This document shows, piece after piece, positions 8,577 through 17,186 of a DNA stretch of 42,883 bases. How positions within the stretch are numbered: the stretch's first letter is position 1; every line of letters starts with the position of its first letter. Origin of the DNA: Desulfobacteraceae bacterium (GTDB lineage Bacteria; Desulfobacterota; Desulfobacteria; Desulfobacterales; Desulfosalsimonadaceae); contig JAQIBZ010000088.1 of NCBI GenBank assembly GCA_027858815.1, positions 1 to 42,883 on the forward strand, in the 5' to 3' direction. A model generated the notes under the pieces. That model saw nothing but the letters and a program-made list of their open reading frames with translations, ran no database searches and was not told the DNA's origin. Position numbers and translations under genes: made by a program.

Positions 8577-9829
8577 AATGAAATTCCGAATCCTTTGGCA
8601 ACATTGACGCCGGATAAAACCGCATCTTCATGAAAACCATACCGGAAATAGCTGCCGCAGAACCAGGTGTTCTGCTGTCCGTTTAAGCTGTCCAGCTTTT
8701 CCTGGGTGGCAATGGATTCAGATGTATATTGCGGGTGTGAATACATAAATTCAGAGATTTTCATATTTTCAGATATATCGGATTGTGGATTTAACGTCAC
8801 GCAGTAATCATTATTCGTATGCAGGTTGTGCAGCATATTCATGTCATAAGTCATGGTCATGTGCTCAGCCGTTGTTTGCTCCCGTAGATAATTCCATGAT
8901 GAGCGGGCTTTTGCCAGGGGCGGCAGGAAATTTCGATCCGTGTGCAAAATGGTCTGGTTGGCTGTGTAAGCCCAGGGGGACAGGAGGCGGATTTCTTCGT
9001 CAGACGGATCTGCCAGCATGTTAAACGTTTCATCAGCATGTGCCGCAAGGACCACCGCATCAAAAGATAATTCCGCATCGTCAGTCTGAACTGCGACGTA
9101 TCCGTTTTTGCGAATGATTTTCCGGACCGGCGTGTTTGTAGATACCTTTCCGGAAAAGACTTTTAAAAACGCTTTCACATATTCATGGCTTCCGCCTTTA
9201 ATTGAATACCACTGGGGTTGATCCGTTGTCGAGAGCAGGCCGTGGTTTTCAAAAAACCGGGCAAATGTTTCAGCCGGAAAATTCATCATTTTATCATCCG
9301 GTGTCGACCAGATGGCAGCGCCCATGGGAATAATATATTGCCGGATAAAGGGTTGATTAAATCTGTTTTTGTTTAAAAAATCCCCAAGACTCAAATCCTG
9401 GAAGCTGTTATTTTTAATATACTTTAAGGTCAGCCGGTTAAACCGGAGAATATCGTAAAGGAATTTCCAGTACGAGGGGCGAAAATTATTTTTCGGATCA
9501 GCAAACGGAGCGGCACTCGCAAATGTAAATCCGGAGTTCCGGTCATAATATGAAAAAGACATAGGGCATTTGACGCGCTCGACACCCAGCTGATTGATAA
9601 ATTTGATAAAGTTGGGGTAGGTTCGGTCATTATGGACAATAAACCCGGTGTCTATTGGCGTACCGGCATCCGGCCCGTCTTTTAAAACAACCGTATGGGT
9701 ATGCCCGCCCACATAATCATTTTTTTCAAACAAAGTCACCTGGTGTTTGCGCTGAAGAAGATAGGCGGAGACGATACCGGCAACGCCTGAGCCGACAACT
9801 GCGATGTTCATTGACGCTGATTTTTCCAT
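8573..9829 (-). CDS. FAD-dependent amine-oxidase/desaturase-like flavoprotein
   Basis: A 418-aa protein with an N-terminal dinucleotide-binding motif VVGSGVAGIVSAYLL, then FEKNDYVGGHTHTV, typical of NAD(P)/FAD amine-oxidase and phytoene-desaturase-like enzymes. Later DTGFIVHNDRTYPNF and the C-terminal WFCGSYFRYGFHEDAVLSG are specific to the subfamily encoded with DUF1365 and CFA synthase. The start at 9829 is preceded by GAGGA; the gene begins 8 bp after the methylase stop. In alphaproteobacteria a related flavoprotein acts as a fatty-acid desaturase in methylated or furan fatty-acid formation. A similar membrane-lipid role is plausible here but not shown. Confidence 0.88.
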   Translation of the reverse strand: MEKSASMNIAVVGSGVAGIVSAYLLQRKHQVTLFEKNDYVGGHTHTVVLKDGPDAGTPIDTGFIVHNDRTYPNFIKFINQLGVERVKCPMSFSYYDRNSGFTFASAAPFADPKNNFRPSYWKFLYDILRFNRLTLKYIKNNSFQDLSLGDFLNKNRFNQPFIRQYIIPMGAAIWSTPDDKMMNFPAETFARFFENHGLLSTTDQPQWYSIKGGSHEYVKAFLKVFSGKVSTNTPVRKIIRKNGYVAVQTDDAELSFDAVVLAAHADETFNMLADPSDEEIRLLSPWAYTANQTILHTDRNFLPPLAKARSSWNYLREQTTAEHMTMTYDMNMLHNLHTNNDYCVTLNPQSDISENMKISEFMYSHPQYTSESIATQEKLDSLNGQQNTWFCGSYFRYGFHEDAVLSGVNVAKGFGISL

Positions 9830-9836
9830 GAAATCC

Positions 9837-11123
9837 TCAATTCTCTAAAGATTCAGAGTGAACGATACATTCGGTTTTATTATCATATAAAAATTCCCGA
9901 TCCATGGGATAAGTTGTTGTATTGCCCTTTGAAAAAGTGATCTGGTAGAGACGCAATACCGAATTCTCTGTTCGAAAGTATTCAGCACAGAAATTCAAAT
10001 ATGCTTTCCAGGTTCTGCGAAACCGTTCATTGAAATATTCTGAATCGCTGCAGGAGATGCTTTCCCATTTCTGTTCAAAATTATGTGCCCATTGATCCAG
10101 GGTCAGTGCATAATGCCGGCGCAGATTTTCAATATCTAATATTTCAAGACCGAATTCTGCCATGATATTGATGGTTTCACTCAGCCCCGGTAAATACCCG
10201 CCGGGAAATATATGTTTTCGGATAAAAAAATCCGTTTCCATGGGCCGGTCATGGGCGATAAAGTGCAGCAAACCGATACCGCCGTCTTTCAGGCAGTTGG
10301 CCATGGACCGGATCCAGTCACGAAGCTGTCCCTTGCCAGCATGTTCAAAAACCCCGAGGGAGGCATATTTGTCAAATGTCCCGGAGATCTGACGAAAATC
10401 CTTTTCCTGGATGGAAATTTTATCGTCAAGTCCTTTTTCCCGCGCTTTTTTTGCCAGCCACTGGTTCTGGTCTATCGTGGGGCTGACGTTGGTTCCATTT
10501 ACACCATAATTTTCACAGGCATGAAATAACAGCGATCCCCATCCGCCGCCGACATCGATCAAATGTTCCCCGGGTTTTAACATGAGTTTCCGGCACACAT
10601 GGTCCAGTTTGTTTTGTTGCGCTTCGGCAAGTGTCTGGGTGCCGTTTTTCCAGTAAGCACAGGTATAGGTCATGGAAGGATCTAAATATTGCCAGAATAT
10701 TTCATTGCCCCGGTTGTAGTGATGAAGGGCGTTATTTACCGAATGAGCGATTTTCCGGTTGCCGAATTTCACTTCATGCCAGAAATTCCGGAGCCTGATG
10801 ACTGGATTCGGAATTCGTGTCATGCGCAGATTTTCAACCAGGGACGGCCCGGATTCTGCGTCTGCTTTGATGATCAATTTCAGGTCGCCTTCAATATCAA
10901 CTGCCTGCGCAATATAGGATTCGATCAGGCCCCACCCGTTATTGATAATTGAATCGATCTGGGCCCACCGTGTTTTATATCTGATTTTTAATTCCGGCGG
11001 AGAATCCGAGTTCCGGTAGGCAGAACCATCAAAAAATCTGACTTCAATGGAAACCGAAGACTTGCCGATGGTTTCTGCAAAAACTTTTTGAAGGATGCCA
11101 GCAATGGTTGGTATTTTTATCAT
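9837..11123 (-). CDS. cfa: Cyclopropane-fatty-acyl-phospholipid synthase family methylase
   Basis: About 428 aa. The SAM-binding motif LIDVGGGWGSLLFHACENYG and the following NVSPTIDQNQWLAKKAREKG are diagnostic of the CFA/mycolic-acid cyclopropane synthase family. FEHAGKGQLRDWI and HIFPGGYLPGLSE are also conserved. The enzyme adds a methyl or methylene group from SAM to an unsaturated phospholipid acyl chain at the membrane. The open frame extends to a TTG at 11153, but the ATG at 11123 is a more usual start; neither has a strong ribosome site. It could be a true CFA synthase or an acyl methylase feeding the neighbouring flavoprotein. Confidence 0.9.
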   Translation of the reverse strand: MIKIPTIAGILQKVFAETIGKSSVSIEVRFFDGSAYRNSDSPPELKIRYKTRWAQIDSIINNGWGLIESYIAQAVDIEGDLKLIIKADAESGPSLVENLRMTRIPNPVIRLRNFWHEVKFGNRKIAHSVNNALHHYNRGNEIFWQYLDPSMTYTCAYWKNGTQTLAEAQQNKLDHVCRKLMLKPGEHLIDVGGGWGSLLFHACENYGVNGTNVSPTIDQNQWLAKKAREKGLDDKISIQEKDFRQISGTFDKYASLGVFEHAGKGQLRDWIRSMANCLKDGGIGLLHFIAHDRPMETDFFIRKHIFPGGYLPGLSETINIMAEFGLEILDIENLRRHYALTLDQWAHNFEQKWESISCSDSEYFNERFRRTWKAYLNFCAEYFRTENSVLRLYQITFSKGNTTTYPMDREFLYDNKTECIVHSESLEN

Positions 11124-11203
11124 AGTTGATTGTCTGTGTTCGGGTTGAGTCAAAAAGTTAGTTAATGAATATCTAAATTATATTTGTTGTGTTCAAAATA
11201 TCT

Positions 11204-11641
11204 TCAAACCGAAGTTTCTTCTGCCTTTTCTTTAATAGCGTCCAGGAGCCGGATCGTCAGTCCATGGAGGCGGGAGGGCAAAAAAAGGAGTTTCGCCAAA
11301 AACAGCATCGGCCCCTTAAAGTGTTCGATACTTATCAATTCAACGCCGCTGTCATTTTCTTCAAAGAAAAATTCATGTTCCGCATGGATGCCCATTTTAC
11401 CGCCGCTCCAAACTACTTTTCTGCCGGGTTCACAATGATTTACCTCCGGTGCGATGCGCATGGGAATTATGACCGGTGTAAGCTCAAATGAGATACAGGA
11501 ACCTTTGACCAGCGAATTCCCTGTTTCAAACCGGCATTCCCGGCATACCGGATTCCAGTCCCCCCAGTTGGCAATATCAGAAAACACATCCCAGACCCTT
11601 TGCAGTGGGGCATTGATTTGAATGGTTGCCTTGATGATCAT
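11204..11641 (-). CDS. SRPBCC (polyketide cyclase/START-like) protein
   Basis: A 145-aa single-domain protein with the SRPBCC opening IKATIQINAPLQRVWDVFSD and IANWGDWNP, then GSCISFELTPV and the closing helix LTIRLLDAIKEKAEE. It probably binds a hydrophobic ligand. The start is set at ATG 11641, where GGAGG lies 7-8 bp upstream, rather than the upstream in-frame ATG at 11665. The ATG overlaps the stop of the preceding SDR gene as ATGA, so translation is coupled. It lies in a lipid and stress gene run. No enzymatic residues can be assigned. Confidence 0.85.
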   Translation of the reverse strand: MIIKATIQINAPLQRVWDVFSDIANWGDWNPVCRECRFETGNSLVKGSCISFELTPVIIPMRIAPEVNHCEPGRKVVWSGGKMGIHAEHEFFFEENDSGVELISIEHFKGPMLFLAKLLFLPSRLHGLTIRLLDAIKEKAEETSV

Positions 11642-12639
11642 TGTAAATCCTCCGGTAAAAAGCATGCCTGCTGAGACAAAAGTTTACCCGGTCCTTCTGA
11701 TTCTTCAGCCAAAGCATTGCATATGGCCTGTTCCATGCTCAGCAAATTTAAGGGTATCATTTCCCGGATAGTGTTTTCCCGGCAGATGGCTTCGTTGCGG
11801 AGACCTTCGGCCAGCGGTAAGACAACACCTGCCGGCACCGGCGTGATCAGGTTGACCCAGTATGCCGAAAGCTTGAACGGTACCATCGGAACGCCAATGA
11901 TCAAACGTTTAAGCCCTCTGACCCGTGCGTACATTCGCATTAAATCGGCGTAACTGAGTACCTGCGGTCCGCCGATGTCAAGAGACCGGCCGGCAGTTTC
12001 CGGCGTATCCAGGCATCCGGCCAGATAAGCAAGTACATTGTCAATGGAAATCGGCTGAGATTTTGTATACACCCATTTCGGACAGGTGAGCACCGGCAAT
12101 CGCTCCACCAGATACCGCACAATTTCAAAAGCCGCTCCACCGGCTCCGACAATCACGGCTGCTCTTAAAATGGTTGTCTGAACCTTTCCGGACTGTAGTA
12201 TTCTTCCGACTTCCTGGCGGCTGGCCAGATGGTGAGACAGGTTATCAGAGATATCTCCCAGCCCGCCAAGATAAATGATACGGGAAAGACCGGCGTTATC
12301 TGAGGCTTGAAGGAAATTTTCAGCCGCTTTCCGGTCTTTTTCTTCAAAAGCAAGGGTCTCCCGTATGCTTCGTCCGCCCATGGAATGAACCAGGTAATAG
12401 GCCGTATCTATACCTTCTAAGGCCTCGATTAAGGAATCCGGGTCCAGAAGATCTCCATAAACAATTTCCGGTTCGCGGGTTAAAGGAATTGTCAGATCAA
12501 GGGTTTCCGGCGGCCGGACCAGGCAGCGGACCTGGTATCCTTTTTTATCCAATTCATAAAGCAGACGTTTACCGATAAATCCAGTGGGGCCGGTGAGTAA
12601 AATTCGTTTGGGTGTTTTGTTCGTATTTGAAAGCGTCAT
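11638..12639 (-). CDS. NAD(P)-binding SDR-family (YbjT-like) protein
   Basis: A 333-aa atypical short-chain dehydrogenase. The Rossmann motif RILLTGPTGFIGKRLLYEL is at the N terminus, followed by VRCLVRPPE, VYGDLLDPDSLIEAL and YYLVHSMGG. The C-terminal half contains SIDNVLAYLAGCLD and DIGGPQVLSYADLM, typical of this NAD(P)H-binding group. The catalytic YxxxK of classical SDRs is not obvious, so it may be an oxidoreductase of the extended type or a cofactor sensor. It is first in the leftward run down to DUF1365, and its promoter must lie in the 12640-12890 spacer. Confidence 0.85.
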   Translation of the reverse strand: MTLSNTNKTPKRILLTGPTGFIGKRLLYELDKKGYQVRCLVRPPETLDLTIPLTREPEIVYGDLLDPDSLIEALEGIDTAYYLVHSMGGRSIRETLAFEEKDRKAAENFLQASDNAGLSRIIYLGGLGDISDNLSHHLASRQEVGRILQSGKVQTTILRAAVIVGAGGAAFEIVRYLVERLPVLTCPKWVYTKSQPISIDNVLAYLAGCLDTPETAGRSLDIGGPQVLSYADLMRMYARVRGLKRLIIGVPMVPFKLSAYWVNLITPVPAGVVLPLAEGLRNEAICRENTIREMIPLNLLSMEQAICNALAEESEGPGKLLSQQACFLPEDLQ

Positions 12640-12890
12640 AAGATAGGCCGGTTATTTTTAATATATATTTTAAAAGAAAGGTGTTTTTTAAAAACTAACC
12701 AATTTTCGCTTAAAGTTCAATCTTATGTTTTTTAAATAATATTATGTGCAAAATAAAGAATAATGTATTAATGTCTATTTGTTAGATGATGAACTGACAA
12801 ATTGTGTGGATGACGCGACGGTAGGAAGATATGCCGGAAATATTGATATTGAAAAATAACCAGGCATCATGACCGGCAGAGATTATTGCA

Positions 12891-13328
12891 ATGCTTGAAA
12901 CAATGAAATCCATCGCTAAGGAAAACAGTCTTTGTGTCCTTGCAACAGTAAATGAAGATGCCGAACCACACTGTTCCCTAATGGCATATGCCATTGATGA
13001 TGCGTGCAGGGAACTTTATATGGCAACTGGGAAGTCCACCCAAAAATATAAAAATCTGCAAAAGAATCCGACGGTCAGTTTACTCATCGATACAAGAGAA
13101 ATGCAGTTTCGTGAGCAGACCCGCGCGCTGACGATAAGCGGGGTTTATCAACCCATAGAAAATGAAAAAACTAAAACGCAAATTAGGAGTAAATTGTTAA
13201 AACAACACCCGCACCTGAAAGATTTTTTTTCACATGCAGATATCGTCTTTATATGTATCAAATTGCGTTCATTTCTTCTTTTGAATAACGTCTCTGAATC
13301 ACATTATGTTGAAATCAATGATGCATGA
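12891..13328 (+). CDS. Pyridoxamine 5'-phosphate oxidase-fold flavin-binding protein
   Basis: A 145-aa protein with the split-barrel signature: SLCVLATVNEDAEPHCSLMA at the N terminus, YMATGKSTQKYKNLQKNPTV in the middle and LTISGVYQPIE after it. Proteins of this size and motif bind FMN, F420 or haem and act as small oxidoreductases or sensors; few are true PdxH enzymes. The gene is rightward, opposite to all neighbours, and is followed at once by a long nested inverted repeat. Substrate and role are unknown. Confidence 0.8.
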   Translation: MLETMKSIAKENSLCVLATVNEDAEPHCSLMAYAIDDACRELYMATGKSTQKYKNLQKNPTVSLLIDTREMQFREQTRALTISGVYQPIENEKTKTQIRSKLLKQHPHLKDFFSHADIVFICIKLRSFLLLNNVSESHYVEINDA

Positions 13329-13332
13329 CGGT

Positions 13333-13437
13333 TATAGACTTTCAGATAATTATTTTGGGTACGTTATCGGTCGGGGATATACTCCAGTATTATCCCCTCC
13401 CTGCTGCCTTCCCAAAATTATTATCTGAAAGTCTATA
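13333..13437. repeat. Long nested inverted repeat downstream of PNPOx-like gene
   Basis: The arms at 13333-13359 and 13411-13437 are 27 bp each with a single mismatch (TATAGACTTTCAGATAAT... pairing with its complement). Inside, a second hairpin GGGGATA/TATCCCC lies at 13373-13379 and 13391-13397. It could act as a strong terminator, or be a small mobile palindromic element or a folded RNA. Nothing coding is seen. Confidence 0.75.
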
Positions 13438-13580
13438 GATCAGTAAACGTTTTTTTGAGTGCGTTACCGGGCAAGAAAAATTATCTATTTTTTAACCGGA
13501 ATGCCCTTTTCTTTAAGTTCATTGAGGACCTTTTCCAATTGTAAGGTATTACAGTCTTTAATTGATGTAAAAAATTGTTC

Positions 13581-13922
13581 TTATGACACAAAGTTAAGAA
13601 TCATGTGGTCATTGGGAACAAAAGTTTCATGCGGCATACCGGCATCTTTTGCCACATAACCGGGCACCCCGATGCCTTCATATCGGGTATAATTCACAAA
13701 CGTTCTGCCGTCAATTCTGACTTTCATTCCAGCTTCCGGGTCCTTTATCGGTACAATCACATTGACATTGTTGTACTGTTTCTTTAATTCCGGATATCCA
13801 AGAGCTTCAGCACGTTTTCCAATGTCTATCTCTATATAGTTTCTTGATCCGATTAAGGCATCATTACGATATTCATCAGCAATGCTGTTTAATACGTTAT
13901 TCAGGTTTGTGTTCATATCCAT
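13581..13922 (-). CDS. Conserved-looking hypothetical protein, probably truncated by a nonsense codon
   Basis: 113 aa from ATG 13922, with AAGGAGA upstream. Features seen: VRIDGRTFVNYTRYEGIGVP, then GYVAKDAGMPHETFVPND. I do not recognise the family. After the TAA at 13581-13583 the same frame stays open and coding-like for 31 more codons (EQFFTSIKDC, NTLQLEKVLNELKEKGIP) to a TAG at 13485-13487. The ancestral protein was therefore probably 145 aa, and a point mutation shortened it. TAA is not used for selenocysteine or pyrrolysine, so recoding is unlikely. The short product may still be made. Confidence 0.55.
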   Translation of the reverse strand: MDMNTNLNNVLNSIADEYRNDALIGSRNYIEIDIGKRAEALGYPELKKQYNNVNVIVPIKDPEAGMKVRIDGRTFVNYTRYEGIGVPGYVAKDAGMPHETFVPNDHMILNFVS

Positions 13923-14015
13923 ATCTCCTTATAATAAAAATTAAGCCTGGCAGGAGTTTTTTTCTTCCTCTTTAGAAATAAAATAGGACACATTGATGAA
14001 ATGTCAATGAATCGG

Positions 14016-14342
14016 CTATGAAGGTGATTGGGAATTTTGGAAATTTTCATATGCCATCTGCCAGGTTGGAGATATTATTTCCTTTTTAACCGGCCGGCAA
14101 AACCCGAAATGTCCGCACAAGCGGCAGAAAGCCGTCATCTGGTCTGTCATGGGATCGGATTTTTCCGAATAATTGGTCCCGAGCACCAGCCTGATGCATG
14201 GGTTATGGGTTGCCTGATAATCTGACAGCAGGTCAATGATATCAAAAATCCGACTGTGAAGAGTGGGCTCGCCACCCAGAATCCGGATACGTTTCCATTC
14301 TATTTTCTGTTCAATGCTTTGCTTCATCAGGGACTGATTCAT
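14016..14342 (-). pseudogene. Radical SAM protein C-terminal remnant
   Basis: The frame reads WKRIRILGGEPTLHSRIFDI, a radical SAM GGEP motif with its flanks, then a region with CRLCGHFGFC. The N-terminal CxxxCxxC iron-sulfur motif, which would lie about 60 residues upstream, is absent: a stop and a hairpin (14343-14382) directly precede the ATG. It is a truncated gene with no expected activity. Confidence 0.7.
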
Positions 14343-14385
14343 AAGACATCATGCCATCGTAAAATCACCGGCATGATGTCTTTTT
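14343..14385. terminator. Strong hairpin, possible terminator
   Basis: A 13-bp stem AAGACATCATGCC/GGCATGATGTCTT with a 14-nt loop. The T-run (CTTTTTAG) is on the plus-strand side, while the gene that ends nearest (14416) is leftward, so bidirectional action or a repeat origin is possible. A tandem GTTTTCAGTCTGGT duplication lies beside it at 14387-14415. Confidence 0.5.
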
Positions 14386-14415
14386 AGTTTTCAGTCTGGT
14401 AAGTTTTCAGTCTGG

Positions 14416-15609
14416 TTATTTGACGGTTTTTCCCCAAACCGCATACACCGGGTCTGATATAAATACATCAGGATAATATTTATCTGTTTCCGGCCGGGGC
14501 CATCCCCTGGATGAAAATGTATTTAATCCGGTGAATTTTCCGGTTCGGAGAAAGTATTCAAGCACCAGCCCCACGCGTTCAAACTCGTGCAGTTCAGACC
14601 ATACACGGATTGTTTTCGGTGGGAACCAGCGGTTGGAAAAAGTTAATGCAAATGTACCACCAGGCCTCAGAACCCTTGCAACATCGGCAAAAACATCATC
14701 CGGATGAATCAGGTATTCCACAGAAACCGTGCAGATGACCAGATCAAAAGAATTGTCTTCAAACGGCAGTTTCGGATTAATATTTAGATCATGAACCCGA
14801 TAATCTGTTAACTGCGGGTTTTCAGACATTTCCTCTGCATTCATGCCGAGACCAACCAGTGACTTCAGGTCTGCGTTATCCGGTATATGCGACCGCCAGG
14901 CGCTCATGAGATCCAGCACATCCATTCCCGGTTGCATCAGCGACCCATAAAGCTCCGAAATGGTACTGATGGCTTTGCTGTCGATATGATTAACAAATCT
15001 CGGCTTTTGATAAAAAAGATCGTCATTGGTTTCATCTTCCCGGTCAAAGGCATTTTCAGAGAAAAAATCTGTGGATCGTCCATTGCCCCGGACCTGCATG
15101 CCGGGTCCGTCCGCCAGACATTCCATCAGCATGGAACACCCCCCTCCACGATCATAGGGTTTTGCGATCGCGTCTTGCACCACCGCTTTAACCGTCAGGT
15201 CGTAATCAGACAGGGGATGATTTAAGTCAACATTGATATGGCCGTTATTGATTCCTGTCACACGAAACGGCTTCAAGTTTCCGGGAAATACATTGGCAAT
15301 CCCGTTGAGTGTGCCCAAAGGATAAAAACGTCCATAACGGGGGGTAATTGTATCGGAAGTAAACTGACCTCGCTTTAAGGTCATTTCATTTGAAGGTGTT
15401 GAGGAAAGAAGTTTTTCTTCTTTGCTGTAAGTGGCTTGAACAATATCACCGGACGCTTTTCCGAGAAGTCGCTCATTCAGTCCCGGCGGCAGAATATCCC
15501 GCCAGACATTTACCGTGGTGTAAAAATTTTCATTGTGTTCGGCATTCTTGCTTTTCCATTTCAATTGGAATTCAATGTTTGCCAAACTGTCATCTGTAAT
15601 AATATTCAT
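14416..15609 (-). CDS. FKBP-like (SlyD-type) domain fused to SAM-dependent methyltransferase
   Basis: About 397 aa. The start at 15609 is chosen because GAGGTG lies 5-6 bp upstream; the frame is open further to 15669. The N-terminal half contains FYPLGTLNGIANVFPGN and VTGINNGHINVDLNHPLSDY, the strand-turn pattern of SlyD-type FKBP peptidyl-prolyl isomerases. The C-terminal half is a type 11 methyltransferase: MDVLDLMSAWRSHIP in place of the usual DxGxGxG, LPFEDNSFDLVICTVSVEYL, then VARVLRPGGTFALTFSN. The weak motif I may mean altered SAM binding. It lies in the photolyase gene run; substrate is unknown. Confidence 0.82.
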   Translation of the reverse strand: MNIITDDSLANIEFQLKWKSKNAEHNENFYTTVNVWRDILPPGLNERLLGKASGDIVQATYSKEEKLLSSTPSNEMTLKRGQFTSDTITPRYGRFYPLGTLNGIANVFPGNLKPFRVTGINNGHINVDLNHPLSDYDLTVKAVVQDAIAKPYDRGGGCSMLMECLADGPGMQVRGNGRSTDFFSENAFDREDETNDDLFYQKPRFVNHIDSKAISTISELYGSLMQPGMDVLDLMSAWRSHIPDNADLKSLVGLGMNAEEMSENPQLTDYRVHDLNINPKLPFEDNSFDLVICTVSVEYLIHPDDVFADVARVLRPGGTFALTFSNRWFPPKTIRVWSELHEFERVGLVLEYFLRTGKFTGLNTFSSRGWPRPETDKYYPDVFISDPVYAVWGKTVK

Positions 15610-15752
15610 AAGGCACCTCGTATTAAATAAATTGTTTAAAGCATTCATACGAAGCCCGGCCCAGGGCATGGTTTAATTCATTTTATAACCATATTACACA
15701 ACAAAGTAAGGCGGTATTTGGAACAATCAAGCAGGAATCATAAATATTTTGA

Positions 15753-17180
15753 TTAAATTTGTGTAAGCTGCCCGACTTTCCGGACATATCCGTTGATATC
15801 GCATTTTCGTTCAAGCCCGGCAGCATTCATATAACGGACTTTACCGAAAATATCCCGTTCTTTCCAGGCCCGGTCATGTTTGCCGAAGATCCAGGCAACC
15901 CCGGCAAATGAGTTGGCATCCCGGCCGTCTAAAAAATATTTATTATTCAGCAAAAGAGTGGTTTCAAAAGCACTGTGAGGCGAGGACGACCATTCCAGAA
16001 TTTTTTTGCCCCAGTACATGCGCATATAATTATGCATGAATCCGGTTGTTTTCATTTCTTCCATGGCTGCGTTCCAGTATGGATCACGCGTTTGCGCCTG
16101 TTCCAGTTCTTTGATTGAATAAATTACCGGCCGCCGGTCTTTTTCATGTTCATTCAGCGTTTTTTTCGCCCAATCCGGCAGACAGTCGTATGTATCGTAA
16201 TTCGGTGTGAAATGGATAAAATTAACAGCTAGTTCCCGGCGAACAATAAGCTGTTCCTGGAAATCGTCTTTTGCTGCCTGATGAATTTCAGTATCAGGCG
16301 TTTTTTCATTTTGTATGCGAAGGGCCAGATAGACCGGGGAGATGTGACCGAAATGCAGGTATGGGCTCATGCAGGATGTATCATCGGTCTGGGGCTGATT
16401 GCTGTGCTGAGAGTAATTTTGAATGCTGTTTTTTAAAAAAGCATCAAATCGCTTTTTTGCATGCGAAAAACCGCCATGAAAAAAGCGCGTAACCGGAGAT
16501 ATGGAATCGTCAAGGTCAAGGTTGCCAAGTATCAAAGCCTGTTGATTATCATCAGTGGGCCGGCTGTTATCTGCAAGGATATTGTTTAGGTTTAATCTGC
16601 TGATATCAAAACTAAGAGATTGATTTTTCAATATAACTTTTTTGACAGGAACGAGAAAACGGGAAAGGTTTTTATGTATTTTTGGCCGGATGGTGCGGGC
16701 GGCATATTCGGCTTTTTCTGAAACCGTTTCAATCGGCACCACCACATCGCTTTCAACCTGGGTGAGTCGACAGGCTGACTCTTTTGCAACGATTTCCCGC
16801 CAGTGTTTCTGGATGCGCGTATATCCCCGGTCACAGATGATCTCAGAGGCATGGCTGCCTGCTTCAAGAGCGGTCCTGTCCGGATCGTCACCCAGTATGA
16901 TCATCCGGATGCCCCGGGATTTTAATGCTTGCATCGTATCAAAAAGGCCCTGGAGCATAAAGGAATAGTGTCTGAGGTTTGCTTCCGGATATCGAGTGGT
17001 GAGACCGAAGACAACGACAACCGGCTTTTTTGTCTCGTTAGCCGTTATTATTGCGTATTCAAGTGCGTGGTTCCAGTGCTCCCGCTGGGACTGCTGCATC
17101 CAGTACAGGACAAATTTCCCTTTTTGAGGCGCATTGCCATTAAGCCCTTTGATTCGTTCCGGTTCAATCGGATGTGTCAT
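15753..17180 (-). CDS. phr: Class II deoxyribodipyrimidine photolyase
   Basis: A 475-aa flavoprotein that uses light to split cyclobutane pyrimidine dimers. The N terminus has the class II opening VLYWMQQSQREHWNHALEYA and LRHYSFMLQGL. The C-terminal catalytic region has MHNYMRMYWGKKILEW, NKYFLDGRDANSFAGVAWIF and GKHDRAWKERDIFGKVRYMN, all class II hallmarks around the FAD and dimer pocket. The gene starts 6 bp after the DUF523-DUF1722 stop, so the two are cotranscribed. A light-dependent repair enzyme in an apparently anaerobic sulfate-reducer-like genome suggests an illuminated habitat such as a microbial mat or shallow sediment. Confidence 0.93.
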   Translation of the reverse strand: MTHPIEPERIKGLNGNAPQKGKFVLYWMQQSQREHWNHALEYAIITANETKKPVVVVFGLTTRYPEANLRHYSFMLQGLFDTMQALKSRGIRMIILGDDPDRTALEAGSHASEIICDRGYTRIQKHWREIVAKESACRLTQVESDVVVPIETVSEKAEYAARTIRPKIHKNLSRFLVPVKKVILKNQSLSFDISRLNLNNILADNSRPTDDNQQALILGNLDLDDSISPVTRFFHGGFSHAKKRFDAFLKNSIQNYSQHSNQPQTDDTSCMSPYLHFGHISPVYLALRIQNEKTPDTEIHQAAKDDFQEQLIVRRELAVNFIHFTPNYDTYDCLPDWAKKTLNEHEKDRRPVIYSIKELEQAQTRDPYWNAAMEEMKTTGFMHNYMRMYWGKKILEWSSSPHSAFETTLLLNNKYFLDGRDANSFAGVAWIFGKHDRAWKERDIFGKVRYMNAAGLERKCDINGYVRKVGQLTQI

Positions 17181-17186
17181 GTTTTT

